A DNA stretch of 64,000 bases from Pseudomonadota bacterium. Its GTDB lineage: Bacteria > Pseudomonadota > Alphaproteobacteria > Rhizobiales > Devosiaceae. The DNA is taken from the NCBI GenBank assembly GCA_023433775.1, contig JAEYTY010000019.1, positions 1 through 64,000 on the forward strand, written 5' to 3'. The stretch's first letter is position 1, and every line of letters begins with the position of its first letter. The position numbers and the translations under genes are program-made. Below, piece after piece: positions 1 to 8,291 of the stretch. The notes beneath the pieces were generated by a model. It saw only the letters and a list, made by a program, of their open reading frames with translations. It ran no database searches and was not told where the DNA came from.

Positions 1-42
1 AAGGCATCTTATGCGCGATATGGGCGAATCCGCGACAGGGGA

Positions 43-1554
43 TCAGCCGGCTTCCGAATAAATCTCGAGCTTGTTGCGCTTCTCGACCACGGGAGCCAAC
101 GCATCCATCACGCGGGCGCGCGGGAAGGTGGCGATTACCTCGGTACCGAAGCGCAGCTTTGAGAAGAGATCAAACCGCCCCTGATGCAGGTCCATGATCT
201 TCTGAACGATGGGCAGGCCAAGGCCGGCGCCCTGTTCGGCTGTCTTCTGTGCCAATGATCCCTGGCCGAAAGAGGACAGCACGGTCTCGATCTCGTTTTC
301 GGGAATGCCCGGACCATTGTCCTTCACCGAAATCATCTGCCCGCCATCCATGCTGCGCTGCACGACGAGGTTCACCTTGCCATGCTGCGGCGTGAACTTG
401 ATGGCGTTGGACAAGAGGTTGAGCACCACCTGGCGAATGGCGCGCTCATCGCCCCATAGCTTGGGCAGGTTGTCACCATAATTGACGACAAGCTCGATGC
501 CCTTGGACTTGGCCCGCAGCTCGGTCATACGGCGGCAGTCATCGGCAATATCGATCAGCGACACCGCTTCTTCATGCAGCTCATATTTGCCCGCCTCGAT
601 GCGGCTGAGGTCGAGCAGCTCATTAATGAGGTTCAGCAGGTGCTGCCCGCTCGAATGAATGTCGCCCGCATATTCCTTGTATTGCGGCACCTGGTGCGGC
701 CCCAGCAGTTCCGATTTCAGCACTTCGGAAAAGCCGATGATCGCATTGAGCGGCGTGCGCAATTCGTGGCTCATGGTCGCCAGAAACTGGCTCTTGGCGA
801 TATTGGCCTGCTCGGCGTGCCGGCGCGCTTCGTCCGACATGTGGCGCGCTTCTTCAAGCTCCGAAATCAGTGTGTCCTTTTCGGACTGGTGCGAAATCGT
901 CTCCAGTTCCGAGGCGTGAAGCTGACGCGAGAGATAGAGGAAGAAGATTTCGCCACAAACCGCCACCGCCGCCAGCGTGTAGTTGAGCGTGCCGCCGACG
1001 GCGATCAGCGTGACGGAAACCGTCAAGGTCACGGGCAGGGTGCTCATCAGCGTTGCCGGCCAAAGGGTATGCGTGGCCACGGCATTGCTCGCCACGCTCA
1101 CCAGCACCATGGCGAACATCACGGGGGTGACGTCCTCCGGGTTGGCGACCAGCGTAAAGAGCGCCAGCAGCGACAGCGCCAGCCCATAACAGGTCTCGGC
1201 CGCGACAAAGCTTGTGGTCCATTGCACGGGATTGAACTTGCCCGGCTCGCTGTGCTTGAAGCGCCGCGCCATGAGCACGACGACGAGCAGGCTGGCAATC
1301 ACCAGCCCGGCCCAGAGCGCGGAGAAGAAGGGCGGGACCCACAGGCTCGCGACAAAGGCCAGAATGCTGACGATTGCGGCCATGGGCAGGGCCGCGCCCA
1401 GGCGGGCGTCGGCATAGGCGTGCATGAGCTCGAAGTCGAATTCGGCGCGCGTACCAGTACTGGAGGTCAGCTTCTGTCGCGCTTCAAGCACGGTTTTCTG
1501 GGCAGCGCGCTTATTGCCGCGAAATTCACCATCAAGGGCCGGCTGAGACGGCAT
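43..1554 (-). CDS. Membrane-bound sensor histidine kinase
   Basis: A 503-residue sensor kinase. The N-terminal half (about residues 55-215) holds several hydrophobic membrane segments and no recognisable extracytoplasmic ligand domain. A short coiled-coil (about 215-255) leads into a HisKA domain whose phospho-acceptor lies in MSHELRTPLN at about residue 261. The HATPase_c domain follows, with the N box (NLLSNAIKFT), DNGPGI and GAGLGLPIV motifs. The arrangement resembles the PleC/DivJ-type cell-cycle and envelope kinases of alphaproteobacteria, but the true partner cannot be named. There is no receiver domain in the protein and no response regulator next to it, so it probably signals to a regulator encoded elsewhere. 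Family assignment is secure; the signal is unknown. Confidence 0.93.
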   Translation of the reverse strand: MPSQPALDGEFRGNKRAAQKTVLEARQKLTSSTGTRAEFDFELMHAYADARLGAALPMAAIVSILAFVASLWVPPFFSALWAGLVIASLLVVVLMARRFKHSEPGKFNPVQWTTSFVAAETCYGLALSLLALFTLVANPEDVTPVMFAMVLVSVASNAVATHTLWPATLMSTLPVTLTVSVTLIAVGGTLNYTLAAVAVCGEIFFLYLSRQLHASELETISHQSEKDTLISELEEARHMSDEARRHAEQANIAKSQFLATMSHELRTPLNAIIGFSEVLKSELLGPHQVPQYKEYAGDIHSSGQHLLNLINELLDLSRIEAGKYELHEEAVSLIDIADDCRRMTELRAKSKGIELVVNYGDNLPKLWGDERAIRQVVLNLLSNAIKFTPQHGKVNLVVQRSMDGGQMISVKDNGPGIPENEIETVLSSFGQGSLAQKTAEQGAGLGLPIVQKIMDLHQGRFDLFSKLRFGTEVIATFPRARVMDALAPVVEKRNKLEIYSEAG

Positions 1555-1774
1555 GGCTTTTACTCATTACTAAACTACGCGAGTAGAAAACGCACTCGCT
1601 CCGCACAAGGCTGGAGATTAGGCGAGGCGTAGTTAACAGCCGGTGAAACTGCCGCGCCGGCTTGAGTGAACTTTGTTCCGAAATGAACGCGCGTCAGAAT
1701 TGGCGGACAGGGCCATTGAACGCCGCCGCCACGCTGTTATGGTTAACCGGAGCCTAACGGGATGTATAAGCTCA

Positions 1775-1797
1775 TTCGCGCAATTTTATTGCGCGAA
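1775..1797. promoter_or_regulatory. Perfect 23-bp palindrome upstream of the Lrp-family gene
   Basis: The sequence reads TTCGCGCAAT-N3-ATTGCGCGAA, a perfect dyad with 10-bp arms and an AT-rich centre, ending 79 bp before the Lrp-family start codon. Lrp/AsnC regulators usually bind dyad sites of 13-15 bp and often control themselves, so this is a likely autoregulatory operator (inference). The rest of the 322-bp gap between the divergent kinase and regulator genes (1555-1876) shows no gene and no clear sigma-70 promoter. Confidence 0.6.
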
Positions 1798-1876
1798 CTT
1801 CACCAATATGGCACTCATTCGCCGCGACGGGCCGCCAAAAACCCGATGCAGCAAAATCTGATTTCAAGGGGGTGAC

Positions 1877-2362
1877 ATGGCACTGGACAAGATTGACCGA
1901 AAAATTCTGACGCTATTGCAGAAGGATGCGACGCTTCCCGTCGCCGAAATCGGTCGCAAGGTGGGTCTGTCGACAACCCCGTGCTGGCGCCGCATCCAGA
2001 AGATGGAAGAAGATGGCGTCATCCAGCGGCGCGTCGCCGTGCTCGATCCGTCCAAGGTCAATGTCGGCGTCACCGTCTTCGTCTCAGTCAAGACCAACGA
2101 GCACAATGACGCCTGGATGCGCAAATTTGCCGGCGTGGTCGATGAGTTCCCCGAAGTCGTCGAGTTCTATCGCATGAGCGGCGACGTCGATTATCTGATG
2201 CGCGTTGTCGTGCCGGACATCGGCGCCTATGACGCCTTCTACAAACGCCTCATCAGCAAGATCAATCTCACCGATGTGAGTTCGGCCTTCGCCATGGGCC
2301 AGATCAAATATACCACAGCCCTGCCGCTCGATTTCGCCATTGTCGTGGACGACGACAAGTAG
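1877..2362 (+). CDS. Lrp/AsnC family transcriptional regulator
   Basis: A 161-residue protein of normal Lrp/AsnC length. Residues 1-55 form the winged helix-turn-helix (LDKIDRKILTLLQKD and GLSTTPCWRRI), and residues 65-150 form the RAM effector-binding domain. It should bind DNA as a dimer-based oligomer and respond to an amino acid, but the effector is not deducible. The start is supported by the strong ribosome site AAGGGGGTGA just upstream. A perfect palindrome lies at 1775-1797 and is the likely operator. The next gene, a glyoxalase-fold protein, starts five bases after the stop and is probably co-transcribed. Confidence 0.95.
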   Translation: MALDKIDRKILTLLQKDATLPVAEIGRKVGLSTTPCWRRIQKMEEDGVIQRRVAVLDPSKVNVGVTVFVSVKTNEHNDAWMRKFAGVVDEFPEVVEFYRMSGDVDYLMRVVVPDIGAYDAFYKRLISKINLTDVSSAFAMGQIKYTTALPLDFAIVVDDDK

Positions 2363-2367
2363 GTCCC

Positions 2368-2775
2368 ATGCTGCTCGGCTTTGAACATATCGGCATGACG
2401 TGCTGCGATAGCGAGCGCACATTGGCCTTTTATCGCGACCTCCTTGGCTTGACGCTTGTGCAGCGCCGCACGGTGGACAATGGAGAAGTGCTCTTCCTCG
2501 ATGCAGGCGGCGGAATGCTGGAGATATTCTTCCCGCAAACAGCGCGCATCGAGCGCTCGCGCGATGTTCCGCCCCATGAGGCCGGGATGCGCCACCTGAC
2601 GCTGGCCTATGACAATGTCGACGAGATTTTCGCCCGCCTGGAGCGTGCTGGCGTCGACATCATTGAGCGCCCGCGTGCGGCCGTGAATACGGCCATGCTT
2701 CAGCGTGTCGCCATCGTTCGCGATCCCGATGGTGTCTTTGTCGAACTGATCGAGCGCGCTGCCGGACGGCTTTGA
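2368..2775 (+). CDS. VOC (glyoxalase/bleomycin resistance) family protein
   Basis: A 135-residue single-domain protein of the vicinal oxygen chelate superfamily. It begins with the typical metal-ligand strand GFEHIGMTCCD and has the second beta-alpha-beta module containing RHLTLAYDNVDEIFARL and DPDGVFVELIE, whose Glu is usually the last metal ligand. Members include glyoxalase I, methylmalonyl-CoA epimerase and dioxygenases, and the sequence alone does not choose between them. It follows the Lrp regulator by five bases, so it may be one of that regulator's targets. It ends four bases before the convergent moaA stop codon. Confidence 0.88.
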   Translation: MLLGFEHIGMTCCDSERTLAFYRDLLGLTLVQRRTVDNGEVLFLDAGGGMLEIFFPQTARIERSRDVPPHEAGMRHLTLAYDNVDEIFARLERAGVDIIERPRAAVNTAMLQRVAIVRDPDGVFVELIERAAGRL

Positions 2776-2779
2776 CCCG

Positions 2780-3793
2780 TTAGCCGCCGGTCACGCTCAT
2801 ATGCCGCGCCACGGCGGGCTCGGTCGTCGTCCGGTCGAGCACGAAATCGTGCCCCTTGGGCTTGATCATCATGGCCCGGTCCAGCGCCTCATCCATCCCT
2901 GCCGTCCCACCCTCGCGCAGTGCATCGCGCAGATTGACCTGATCGTCCTGGCCCAGGCACAGGTAAAGCTGCCCGGTCGCGGTGAGCCGCACCCTATTGC
3001 AGCTTTCGCAGAAATTGTGGCTCATCGGCGTGATGAAGCCCAGCGTGCCGCCGGTTTCGGCAACGTTCACATAGCGGGCAGGGCCGCCGGTTTTCTTCTC
3101 CAGCCGCGTCAGCGTATAACGCCGCGCCAGCCTGTCATGCAGTTCACGCAGCGGCAGATAGCTGTCCACCCGGTCAATGCCCACGTCGCCAAGCGGCATC
3201 CCCTCGATCAGCGTCAGCCCCATCCCGCGCCCATGCGCCCAGGCCATCATCGGTTCGATTTCGTCGTCATTGACGCCGCGCATCGCCACCATATTGATCT
3301 TGATCGCCAGCCCTACCGCCTGCGCCGCGTCTATGCCGGCCAGCACATCGTTCAGGCGCCCGCGACGCGTAATCTCGGCAAACCGCTGCGCGTCCAGCGT
3401 ATCGAGCGATACATTGATCCGCCGCATCCCGGCTGCAAACAGACCTTCCGCATGTTTCGCCAATTGGCTGCCATTGGTGGTCAGCGTCAGCTCTTCGAGC
3501 CCATGCCCGATCTTGCTGCCCAGTACGCCAACGAGATCCATGATGTCCCGCCGCACCAGAGGTTCGCCGCCCGTCAGGCGGATGCGCGTTGTCCCGCGAG
3601 CAATAAAGGCGCCGGCAATAGTCTCGACTTCCTCAAAACTCAGCACCTGCTTTTTGGGCAGGAAGGTCATGTCTTCCGACATGCAATAGACGCAGCGAAA
3701 ATCGCAACGATCTGTCACCGATATCCGCAAATAGGAAATGCGCCGTCCAAAGCGGTCGATCAGCGGGCGGTCATTTGGGAGGGAGGCAGTCAT
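2780..3793 (-). CDS. moaA: GTP 3',8-cyclase MoaA
   Basis: A 337-residue radical SAM enzyme that carries out the first step of molybdenum cofactor synthesis, turning GTP into 3',8-cyclo-GTP. The N-terminal cluster cysteines are visible in CDFRCVYC (residues 30-37). The C-terminal cluster that binds GTP is in CESCNRVR followed by CLG. The protein ends in SVTGG, keeping the C-terminal Gly-Gly that the family needs for catalysis. Length is normal. It stands alone here, without moaC, moaE or moeA. A strong terminator upstream (3836-3870) separates it from the L,D-transpeptidase gene on the same strand, so it must have its own promoter in the short gap. Confidence 0.97.
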   Translation of the reverse strand: MTASLPNDRPLIDRFGRRISYLRISVTDRCDFRCVYCMSEDMTFLPKKQVLSFEEVETIAGAFIARGTTRIRLTGGEPLVRRDIMDLVGVLGSKIGHGLEELTLTTNGSQLAKHAEGLFAAGMRRINVSLDTLDAQRFAEITRRGRLNDVLAGIDAAQAVGLAIKINMVAMRGVNDDEIEPMMAWAHGRGMGLTLIEGMPLGDVGIDRVDSYLPLRELHDRLARRYTLTRLEKKTGGPARYVNVAETGGTLGFITPMSHNFCESCNRVRLTATGQLYLCLGQDDQVNLRDALREGGTAGMDEALDRAMMIKPKGHDFVLDRTTTEPAVARHMSVTGG

Positions 3794-3835
3794 GAGCTCA
3801 AATCTAGCCCCGGCGAGGCGACCTGCATAGCGCTA

Positions 3836-3870
3836 CAAAACAAAAAGGGCCGCTCAATGGCGGCCCTTTT
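3836..3870 (-). terminator. Rho-independent terminator of the L,D-transpeptidase gene
   Basis: An 11-bp perfect stem, AAAAGGGCCGC / GCGGCCCTTTT (3843-3853 and 3860-3870) with a six-base loop. On the minus strand it is followed by TTTTTGTTTTG. It lies 18 bases after the transpeptidase stop and ahead of moaA. Confidence 0.88.
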
Positions 3871-3887
3871 CGAAAATTTTGCAACGC

Positions 3888-4481
3888 TTAGTGGTTGACC
3901 ACGATCAGCGCACCGACATTCACGCGCTCATAAAGATCGGTGACGTCTTCATTGGTGAGGCGGATACAGCCGGAAGACACAGCCTGGCCGATCGACCATG
4001 GCTCGGACGTGCCATGCACGCGATAAAGCGTCGAGCCGATATAGAGGGCGCGGGCGCCGAGCGGGTTGTCCGGGCCGCCTGGCATATAGGCCGGCAGGTC
4101 AGGAACGCGCTTGCGCATCTGCGGGGGAGGGGTCCAGCCGGGCCACTCGGCCTTGCGGGTGATGCGGTGGGTGCCCGACCAAGTGAAGCCGTCGCGGCCA
4201 ACGCCGATGCCGTACTTCATGGCCTTGCCATCTTCGAGGACGAGGTAAAGGCGACGCTCATCGGTCTCGATGACCAGGGTGCCGGGCTTGTACTTGGTTT
4301 CGTAATCGACAACCTGCTTGCGGATCGGGCTGCCGCCACGGCTGCGCGTCTGCACCTCCGAAGGCTCTTCCCAGACATTTGTGTCAGGGTTGTAGATCCG
4401 CGCGGCGGTAGCAGGCAAAACCATGCTTGCCGACAACAGGATCGATAGCACCAATGCTATGATCGTTCTGAAAATGCTCAT
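3888..4481 (-). CDS. L,D-transpeptidase (YkuD domain), exported
   Basis: Periplasmic enzyme that should cross-link peptidoglycan stems (3-3 links) or attach proteins to them. I chose the internal ATG at 4481 because it begins a clear Sec signal peptide (MSIFRTIIALVLSILLSAS, cleaved near TAA-A); the longer frame to 4610 adds an implausible basic leader. The YkuD domain carries the catalytic signature with His in VHGTSEPW and the Ser-Gly-Cys of AVSSGCIRLTNED. The mature protein is about 170 residues, the normal size for single-domain alphaproteobacterial members. It is divergent from rpiA and has its own terminator, so it is probably monocistronic. Confidence 0.93.
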   Translation of the reverse strand: MSIFRTIIALVLSILLSASMVLPATAARIYNPDTNVWEEPSEVQTRSRGGSPIRKQVVDYETKYKPGTLVIETDERRLYLVLEDGKAMKYGIGVGRDGFTWSGTHRITRKAEWPGWTPPPQMRKRVPDLPAYMPGGPDNPLGARALYIGSTLYRVHGTSEPWSIGQAVSSGCIRLTNEDVTDLYERVNVGALIVVNH

Positions 4482-4738
4482 GCGTTCACTTGGCCTCTGA
4501 AGTGTTCGGCAGACAGTGATTCGCTGCCGGGATGATGTCTGCTGATTACGCGCTCTCTGGACTCGCGGGAAGGGGACTGCGCCTTGTTTCCGCCACATGA
4601 GCGCCATCATCAGTAAATTGTGTTGCGACTAGGTTACACTTCACGTTCACCAATGCGTGATCAACAACTTTAGGCCGGGTTGACATTCCGCCCGCACCCC
4701 TGCCACACCCCCGGTACTTCTAGGAGGGACACGGGGCG

Positions 4739-5440
4739 ATGAGCGAAGAGCTGAAGCGCGAAGCCGCAGCAATGGCGCTGACTCAGGTGCTGCCCGGAAT
4801 GCGTCTTGGCCTGGGCACCGGATCGACCGCGCGGCACTTTGTCGATCTGCTTGGTCAGCGCGTGGCGGAAGGCCTCGATGTCATATGCGTGCCCACCTCC
4901 GAAGTAACGGACCGCCAGGCAGAGAGCCTCGGCATAAAGCTCTCCGATCTCGATACGCTGGACCGGCTCGATCTCACCGTCGATGGCGCCGATGAAATCG
5001 ACCCGCAGCTGAACCTTATCAAAGGGGCGGGCGGCGCATTGTTGCGCGAAAAGATCGTTGCCGCTTCCTCGGACGCGATGATTGTAATCGCCGACGGCAC
5101 CAAGCTGGTCGACACGCTGGGCAGCTTTCCATTGCCGCTTGAAGTCAACCGTTTCGGCCTCGGGGCCACACGGCGTTCCATTGCCCTGGTGATGGCGGCG
5201 CACGGTGCCGATGGCCAATTGCGCTTGCGCATGGCCCGCGACAGCGACCAGCCCTATGTCACCGACGGCGGACACCTCATTCTTGACGCATTTTTTGGCC
5301 GCATTTCGCAGCCAGAAGCAGTCTCACGCGCACTTCTGGATATTCCCGGGCTTGTCCAGCATGGACTGTTCCTGAATATGTGCAGCAAGGCTTATGTGGC
5401 GACGCCAGATGGCGTAAAGACGTTTAATAGAGACAACTGA
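4739..5440 (+). CDS. rpiA: Ribose-5-phosphate isomerase A
   Basis: Interconverts ribose 5-phosphate and ribulose 5-phosphate in the non-oxidative pentose phosphate pathway. The 233 residues are full length and show the family motifs GLGTGSTARHFVDLL, TVDGADEIDP (catalytic Asp region) and KGAGGALLREK (catalytic Lys/Glu). The ATG is preceded by a strong ribosome site, TAGGAGGG, at 4721-4728. A TTGACA hexamer near 4679 could be a -35 element but I see no good -10. A DUF2059 gene follows after a short gap and may share the transcript. Confidence 0.97.
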   Translation: MSEELKREAAAMALTQVLPGMRLGLGTGSTARHFVDLLGQRVAEGLDVICVPTSEVTDRQAESLGIKLSDLDTLDRLDLTVDGADEIDPQLNLIKGAGGALLREKIVAASSDAMIVIADGTKLVDTLGSFPLPLEVNRFGLGATRRSIALVMAAHGADGQLRLRMARDSDQPYVTDGGHLILDAFFGRISQPEAVSRALLDIPGLVQHGLFLNMCSKAYVATPDGVKTFNRDN

Positions 5441-5487
5441 CCAATCTGGATCGGGAAAAGATGGCTTTCTGGACGAATGGGGAATTT

Positions 5488-5988
5488 ATGCGTGGCGCCA
5501 AGACAATCATGGCCGCTGCAATGGCGTTTGGCCTGATGGGCCTGGTTGCGCCGACATTTGCGCAGGAAGTGGCGCCCGATCATCTGGCGCTGGCGCGCAA
5601 ATATATCGATCTGACGGATCGCGGCGCCATTTATGAGTTCACCGTGGTTGAAACTGGTGTGCAGACGCTTGAAACCATTACCGCGCAGAACCCCGAGCTG
5701 TTCGAGCCCACCAGCGACGCCATCGGCGTTGTTGTGCAGCAGTATAGCGGTCGCAAGGGTGACCTGCTCGACCAGTTTGCCCGCGTCTATGCCGTCCAGT
5801 TCACCATGGATGAACTGCGCGAGATCGTCGCGTTCTACGAGTCCCCGACCGGCCAGAAGCTTGCGCAGGCCAATGTGGAGATCAACGGCGATCTGCAGAA
5901 CGTCATGCAGGTCTTCACCAACAATCTGCGCCAGGAATTCCTCGCCAAGGTTCGCGCCGAACTGCGCACCAAGGGCATCGAGCTCTGA
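5488..5988 (+). CDS. DUF2059 domain-containing exported protein
   Basis: An exported protein of about 166 residues. The chosen ATG at 5488 gives a compact signal peptide (MRGAKTIMAAAMAFGLMG, cleavage after FAQ) and has GGGGA just upstream; an in-frame ATG at 5461 would add nine residues. The mature part matches DUF2059, an all-helical domain found in many proteobacterial periplasmic proteins, here with FTMDELREIVAFYESPTGQKL. Function of the family is not established. The gene follows rpiA on the same strand and is closed by a clear terminator at 6013-6040. Confidence 0.85.
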   Translation: MRGAKTIMAAAMAFGLMGLVAPTFAQEVAPDHLALARKYIDLTDRGAIYEFTVVETGVQTLETITAQNPELFEPTSDAIGVVVQQYSGRKGDLLDQFARVYAVQFTMDELREIVAFYESPTGQKLAQANVEINGDLQNVMQVFTNNLRQEFLAKVRAELRTKGIEL

Positions 5989-6012
5989 TAGCGCTTAAGC
6001 GATAAATGCATT

Positions 6013-6040
6013 GACCCCGCCACGTGCGGGGTCTTTTTTT
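6013..6040 (+). terminator. Rho-independent terminator after the DUF2059 gene
   Basis: GACCCCGC (6013-6020), loop CACGT, GCGGGGTC (6026-6033), then seven T residues. A perfect 8-bp GC-rich stem with a U tract, 24 bases after the stop codon. Confidence 0.92.
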
Positions 6041-6099
6041 GTGTGGCGGGCGCCACTATATCTATCGTCGATTTACGATGAAGAAAGCAGGGGGCTGCG

Positions 6100-7473
6100 A
6101 TGGCGTTTGATTATGATCTTCTGGTGATTGGTGCCGGCTCCGGCGGTGTCCGCGCTGCCCGCATGTCGGCGACCTATGGCGCCAAGGTGGCCGTCATCGA
6201 GGAATTTCGCGTCGGCGGCACCTGCGTGATCCGCGGCTGTGTGCCCAAGAAGCTCTATGTCTATGCCAGCCGCTTCCGTGACCAGTTTGACATTGCAGAA
6301 AGTTTTGGCTGGCAGGTAGATGCCAGCTTCGATTGGCCGACCCTTGTTGCCGCCAAGGAAAAGGAAATCACCCGGCTCGAGCACGCCTATACGAGCAATC
6401 TCGAAAAGCCCGGCGTTGAAATCATCCATGACAGGGCCGTCGTCACGGGCCCCAATTCCGTGCGCCTCCTCGGCGACAATCGCGAACTCACTGCAAAGTA
6501 TCTGCTGGTTGCCACGGGCGCCAAGCCCTTCATCCCGGCCATTCCCGGCGCGGAGCTCGGCATCTCGTCTAACGAAGCCTTTGACATGCCGGCCCTCCCG
6601 CACTCGATCCTGATCGAAGGCGGCGGCTATGTCGCTGTCGAATTCGCCACCATCTTCGCCGGTCTTGGCGTCCACACGACCATCATCTATCGCGGCGATT
6701 GCCTGCTGCGTGGCTTTGATGAAGACATGCGGCGTGGCCTTGAGGCCGGCCTCATTGACCGAGGCATCCGCATCATCTACCAGACCACCATTCAGTCACT
6801 GGCCCGCGACGGCAATGACATCTCCGCGACATTCAGCGACGGCGTCACCGCGCCCTTCGGCGTCGTCATGTTCGCCACCGGCCGCCAGCCCAACACGGCG
6901 CGCCTCGGCCTCGAAGCGGCTGGCGTCGCGCTCGATGGCTATGGCGCGGTCAAGGTAGATCGCTTCTCGCAATCCTCCGTGCCCTCCATCTATGCGGTTG
7001 GCGACGTTTCCGGCCGATCCCAGCTGACCCCCGTGGCTATCCGCGAGGGCTGGTACTTTGCCGAAACCCTCTTCAACAACAATCCGCAGGCGGTCGATCA
7101 CTCGCTCATCCCGACGGCGGTTTTTGCCGAGCCCGAAATCGGCGTTGTCGGCCTCACCGAGGCCGAAGCGGCCACTCATGGCGATATCGACGTCTATGTT
7201 GCCCGCTTCCGTCCCATGCAGAATACGCTCTCGACCCGTACCGAGCGCATGGTGCTCAAGCTCATCACCGAAAAGGACGGCGGCAAGGTCCTCGGCGTCC
7301 ACATACTCGGCCCCGGCGCTGGCGAAATGATCCAGCTGGTCGCCATCCCCATGGGCATGGGCGCCACCAAGGCAGATTTCGACCGCACAATGGCGCTCCA
7401 TCCATCAGCAGCCGAAGAGTTGGTGACCTTCAAGTCACCCAGCTACGTCTATCGGGACGGAACAAAGGTCTAG
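6100..7473 (+). CDS. gor: Glutathione-disulfide reductase
   Basis: NADPH-dependent flavoenzyme that reduces glutathione disulfide in the cytoplasm. The 457 residues contain the FAD-binding GxGxxG (VIGAGSGGVRAAR), the redox-active disulfide in GGTCVIRGCVPKKL, the NADPH-binding Rossmann segment IEGGGYVAVEFA, the second FAD segment SIYAVGDV and the C-terminal catalytic His-Glu in HPSAAEEL. The CVIRGC spacing is the form common in rhizobial glutathione reductases. A glutathione-linked theme recurs in the window (GFA proteins, MAPEG protein, Atm1-like exporter), though these are not in one operon. Confidence 0.97.
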   Translation: MAFDYDLLVIGAGSGGVRAARMSATYGAKVAVIEEFRVGGTCVIRGCVPKKLYVYASRFRDQFDIAESFGWQVDASFDWPTLVAAKEKEITRLEHAYTSNLEKPGVEIIHDRAVVTGPNSVRLLGDNRELTAKYLLVATGAKPFIPAIPGAELGISSNEAFDMPALPHSILIEGGGYVAVEFATIFAGLGVHTTIIYRGDCLLRGFDEDMRRGLEAGLIDRGIRIIYQTTIQSLARDGNDISATFSDGVTAPFGVVMFATGRQPNTARLGLEAAGVALDGYGAVKVDRFSQSSVPSIYAVGDVSGRSQLTPVAIREGWYFAETLFNNNPQAVDHSLIPTAVFAEPEIGVVGLTEAEAATHGDIDVYVARFRPMQNTLSTRTERMVLKLITEKDGGKVLGVHILGPGAGEMIQLVAIPMGMGATKADFDRTMALHPSAAEELVTFKSPSYVYRDGTKV

Positions 7474-7488
7474 TGACAGCCGTGATAT

Positions 7489-7647
7489 TTATTGCTTCTG
7501 CTTGGGCGGCAGCACTGCCACTGGCGCGAGCTGATCATCACCCTTCCAGGCTTTGACCGCCTTCAACTGCGCGGGCGACAGCGACGCAAAAAAACCGCGC
7601 ATTGGCGCAAGTTTTAAAGGCTGATGTGGCGAGGGACTCTGTTTCAT
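7489..7647 (-). CDS. Small 52-residue protein, translationally coupled
   Basis: This short frame begins at an ATG that overlaps the stop of the upstream 155-residue gene in the classic ATGA arrangement (7644-7647), which argues for coupled translation. The product is 52 residues, basic, with a central helix-like segment FFASLSPAQLKAVKAW that resembles the LTxxQ-type motif of Spy/CpxP-like proteins and a Pro/Lys/Gln-rich tail. It has no signal peptide or membrane segment. I do not recognise the family. The stop codon lies 16 bases from the convergent gor stop. Confidence 0.55.
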   Translation of the reverse strand: MKQSPSPHQPLKLAPMRGFFASLSPAQLKAVKAWKGDDQLAPVAVLPPKQKQ

Positions 7648-8111
7648 GGCACCAAAAATTTGCACTGGGAGCCGACTTGTGTGGCTCCGATTGTGTCCAC
7701 ACAGAAGTTAAGAAACTCCGGACTGCTGGGATGCCACCAAATCTCTGATTTGCCGAGTGACGTTATATAGTTTGCTGTCACCTCCAGCACGGCCCAAAAC
7801 CGCTGTCCCTTGAGGAGCGTCGAATGTGGGTTGGATTCGAGGTGACGAATGATCGTCGCCGGTCCATGGCCGACTGCAACAGCCAGCACAAGCAGTTCGT
7901 CGTCGACCCAGACCGCAACATCCAGGCGTGTCGGTCCAAACGGTGCACCAATGATCTCCGGCCAGTGAAAACCGTTTTGTTGCTTTTCCCACAGATGCTC
8001 ACTCAGAGATGCATCGAAGCCTGTAATTCGAATGGGTAAGCCGTATTGCTTCCGTAGTTCGTTCTCTGCGTTGCTTCGCGCCTGCTGCGCGGCCTGTTCG
8101 AAAATGGACAA
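7644..8111 (-). CDS. Hypothetical protein, 155 residues
   Basis: A soluble protein that I do not recognise. It has no signal peptide or membrane helices. Features are a charged N-terminal helix (QAARSNAENELRKQYGL follows MSIFEQAAQ), several Trp and His residues (EHLWEKQQNGFHWPEI), and a hydrophobic beta-rich middle around DELLVLAVAVGHGPATI. Codon use and base composition are noticeably less GC-rich than in gor and aroG on either side, suggesting acquisition by transfer. It is coupled to a 52-residue frame downstream by an ATGA overlap, and a possible 50-residue frame lies just upstream on the same strand. Confidence 0.7.
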   Translation of the reverse strand: MSIFEQAAQQARSNAENELRKQYGLPIRITGFDASLSEHLWEKQQNGFHWPEIIGAPFGPTRLDVAVWVDDELLVLAVAVGHGPATIIRHLESNPHSTLLKGQRFWAVLEVTANYITSLGKSEIWWHPSSPEFLNFCVDTIGATQVGSQCKFLVP

Positions 8112-8138
8112 GTCGCACCGATTAATATTGCCCTCTGT

Positions 8139-8291
8139 TCAGGTATACATCTCCATAAGCCCTCCGGCCAGTGTCCGCTCAATTTTCAGCAAGGTGCGCT
8201 GGTGCCTGATTATCCTTGTCCCTGACCTCCGGGCTTGGTATTCCGCCCGCAACAGCAGTGCACTGGCGTAAGCGAGATCGAAGATGACCAC
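8139..8291 (-). CDS. Possible 50-residue protein overlapping the aroG start
   Basis: A minus-strand frame starting at GTG (8291) and ending at 8139, 27 bases before the 155-residue gene. The translation (VVIFDLAYASALLLRAEYQ..., then a basic, Arg-rich middle) looks protein-like and lies in the same lower-GC island. However it has a GTG start without an obvious ribosome site, and its first eight bases overlap the start of aroG on the other strand. It may instead be a remnant or chance frame. Confidence 0.3.
   Translation of the reverse strand: MVIFDLAYASALLLRAEYQARRSGTRIIRHQRTLLKIERTLAGGLMEMYT

Noticed and set aside
2..61. A plus-strand frame ending in TAA at 59-61 (RHLMRDMGESATGDQPASE) could be the C-terminus of a gene entering from the left edge.
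   Set aside because: Only 19 codons are visible and it overlaps the kinase stop; nothing identifies it as coding.
574..1632. A 352-codon plus-strand frame across the histidine kinase gene.
   Set aside because: Gln/Arg/His-rich antisense shadow of the kinase; no family features.
4679..4720. TTGACA before rpiA as a sigma-70 promoter.
   Set aside because: No acceptable -10 at 16-18 bases; left as a -35-like hexamer only.
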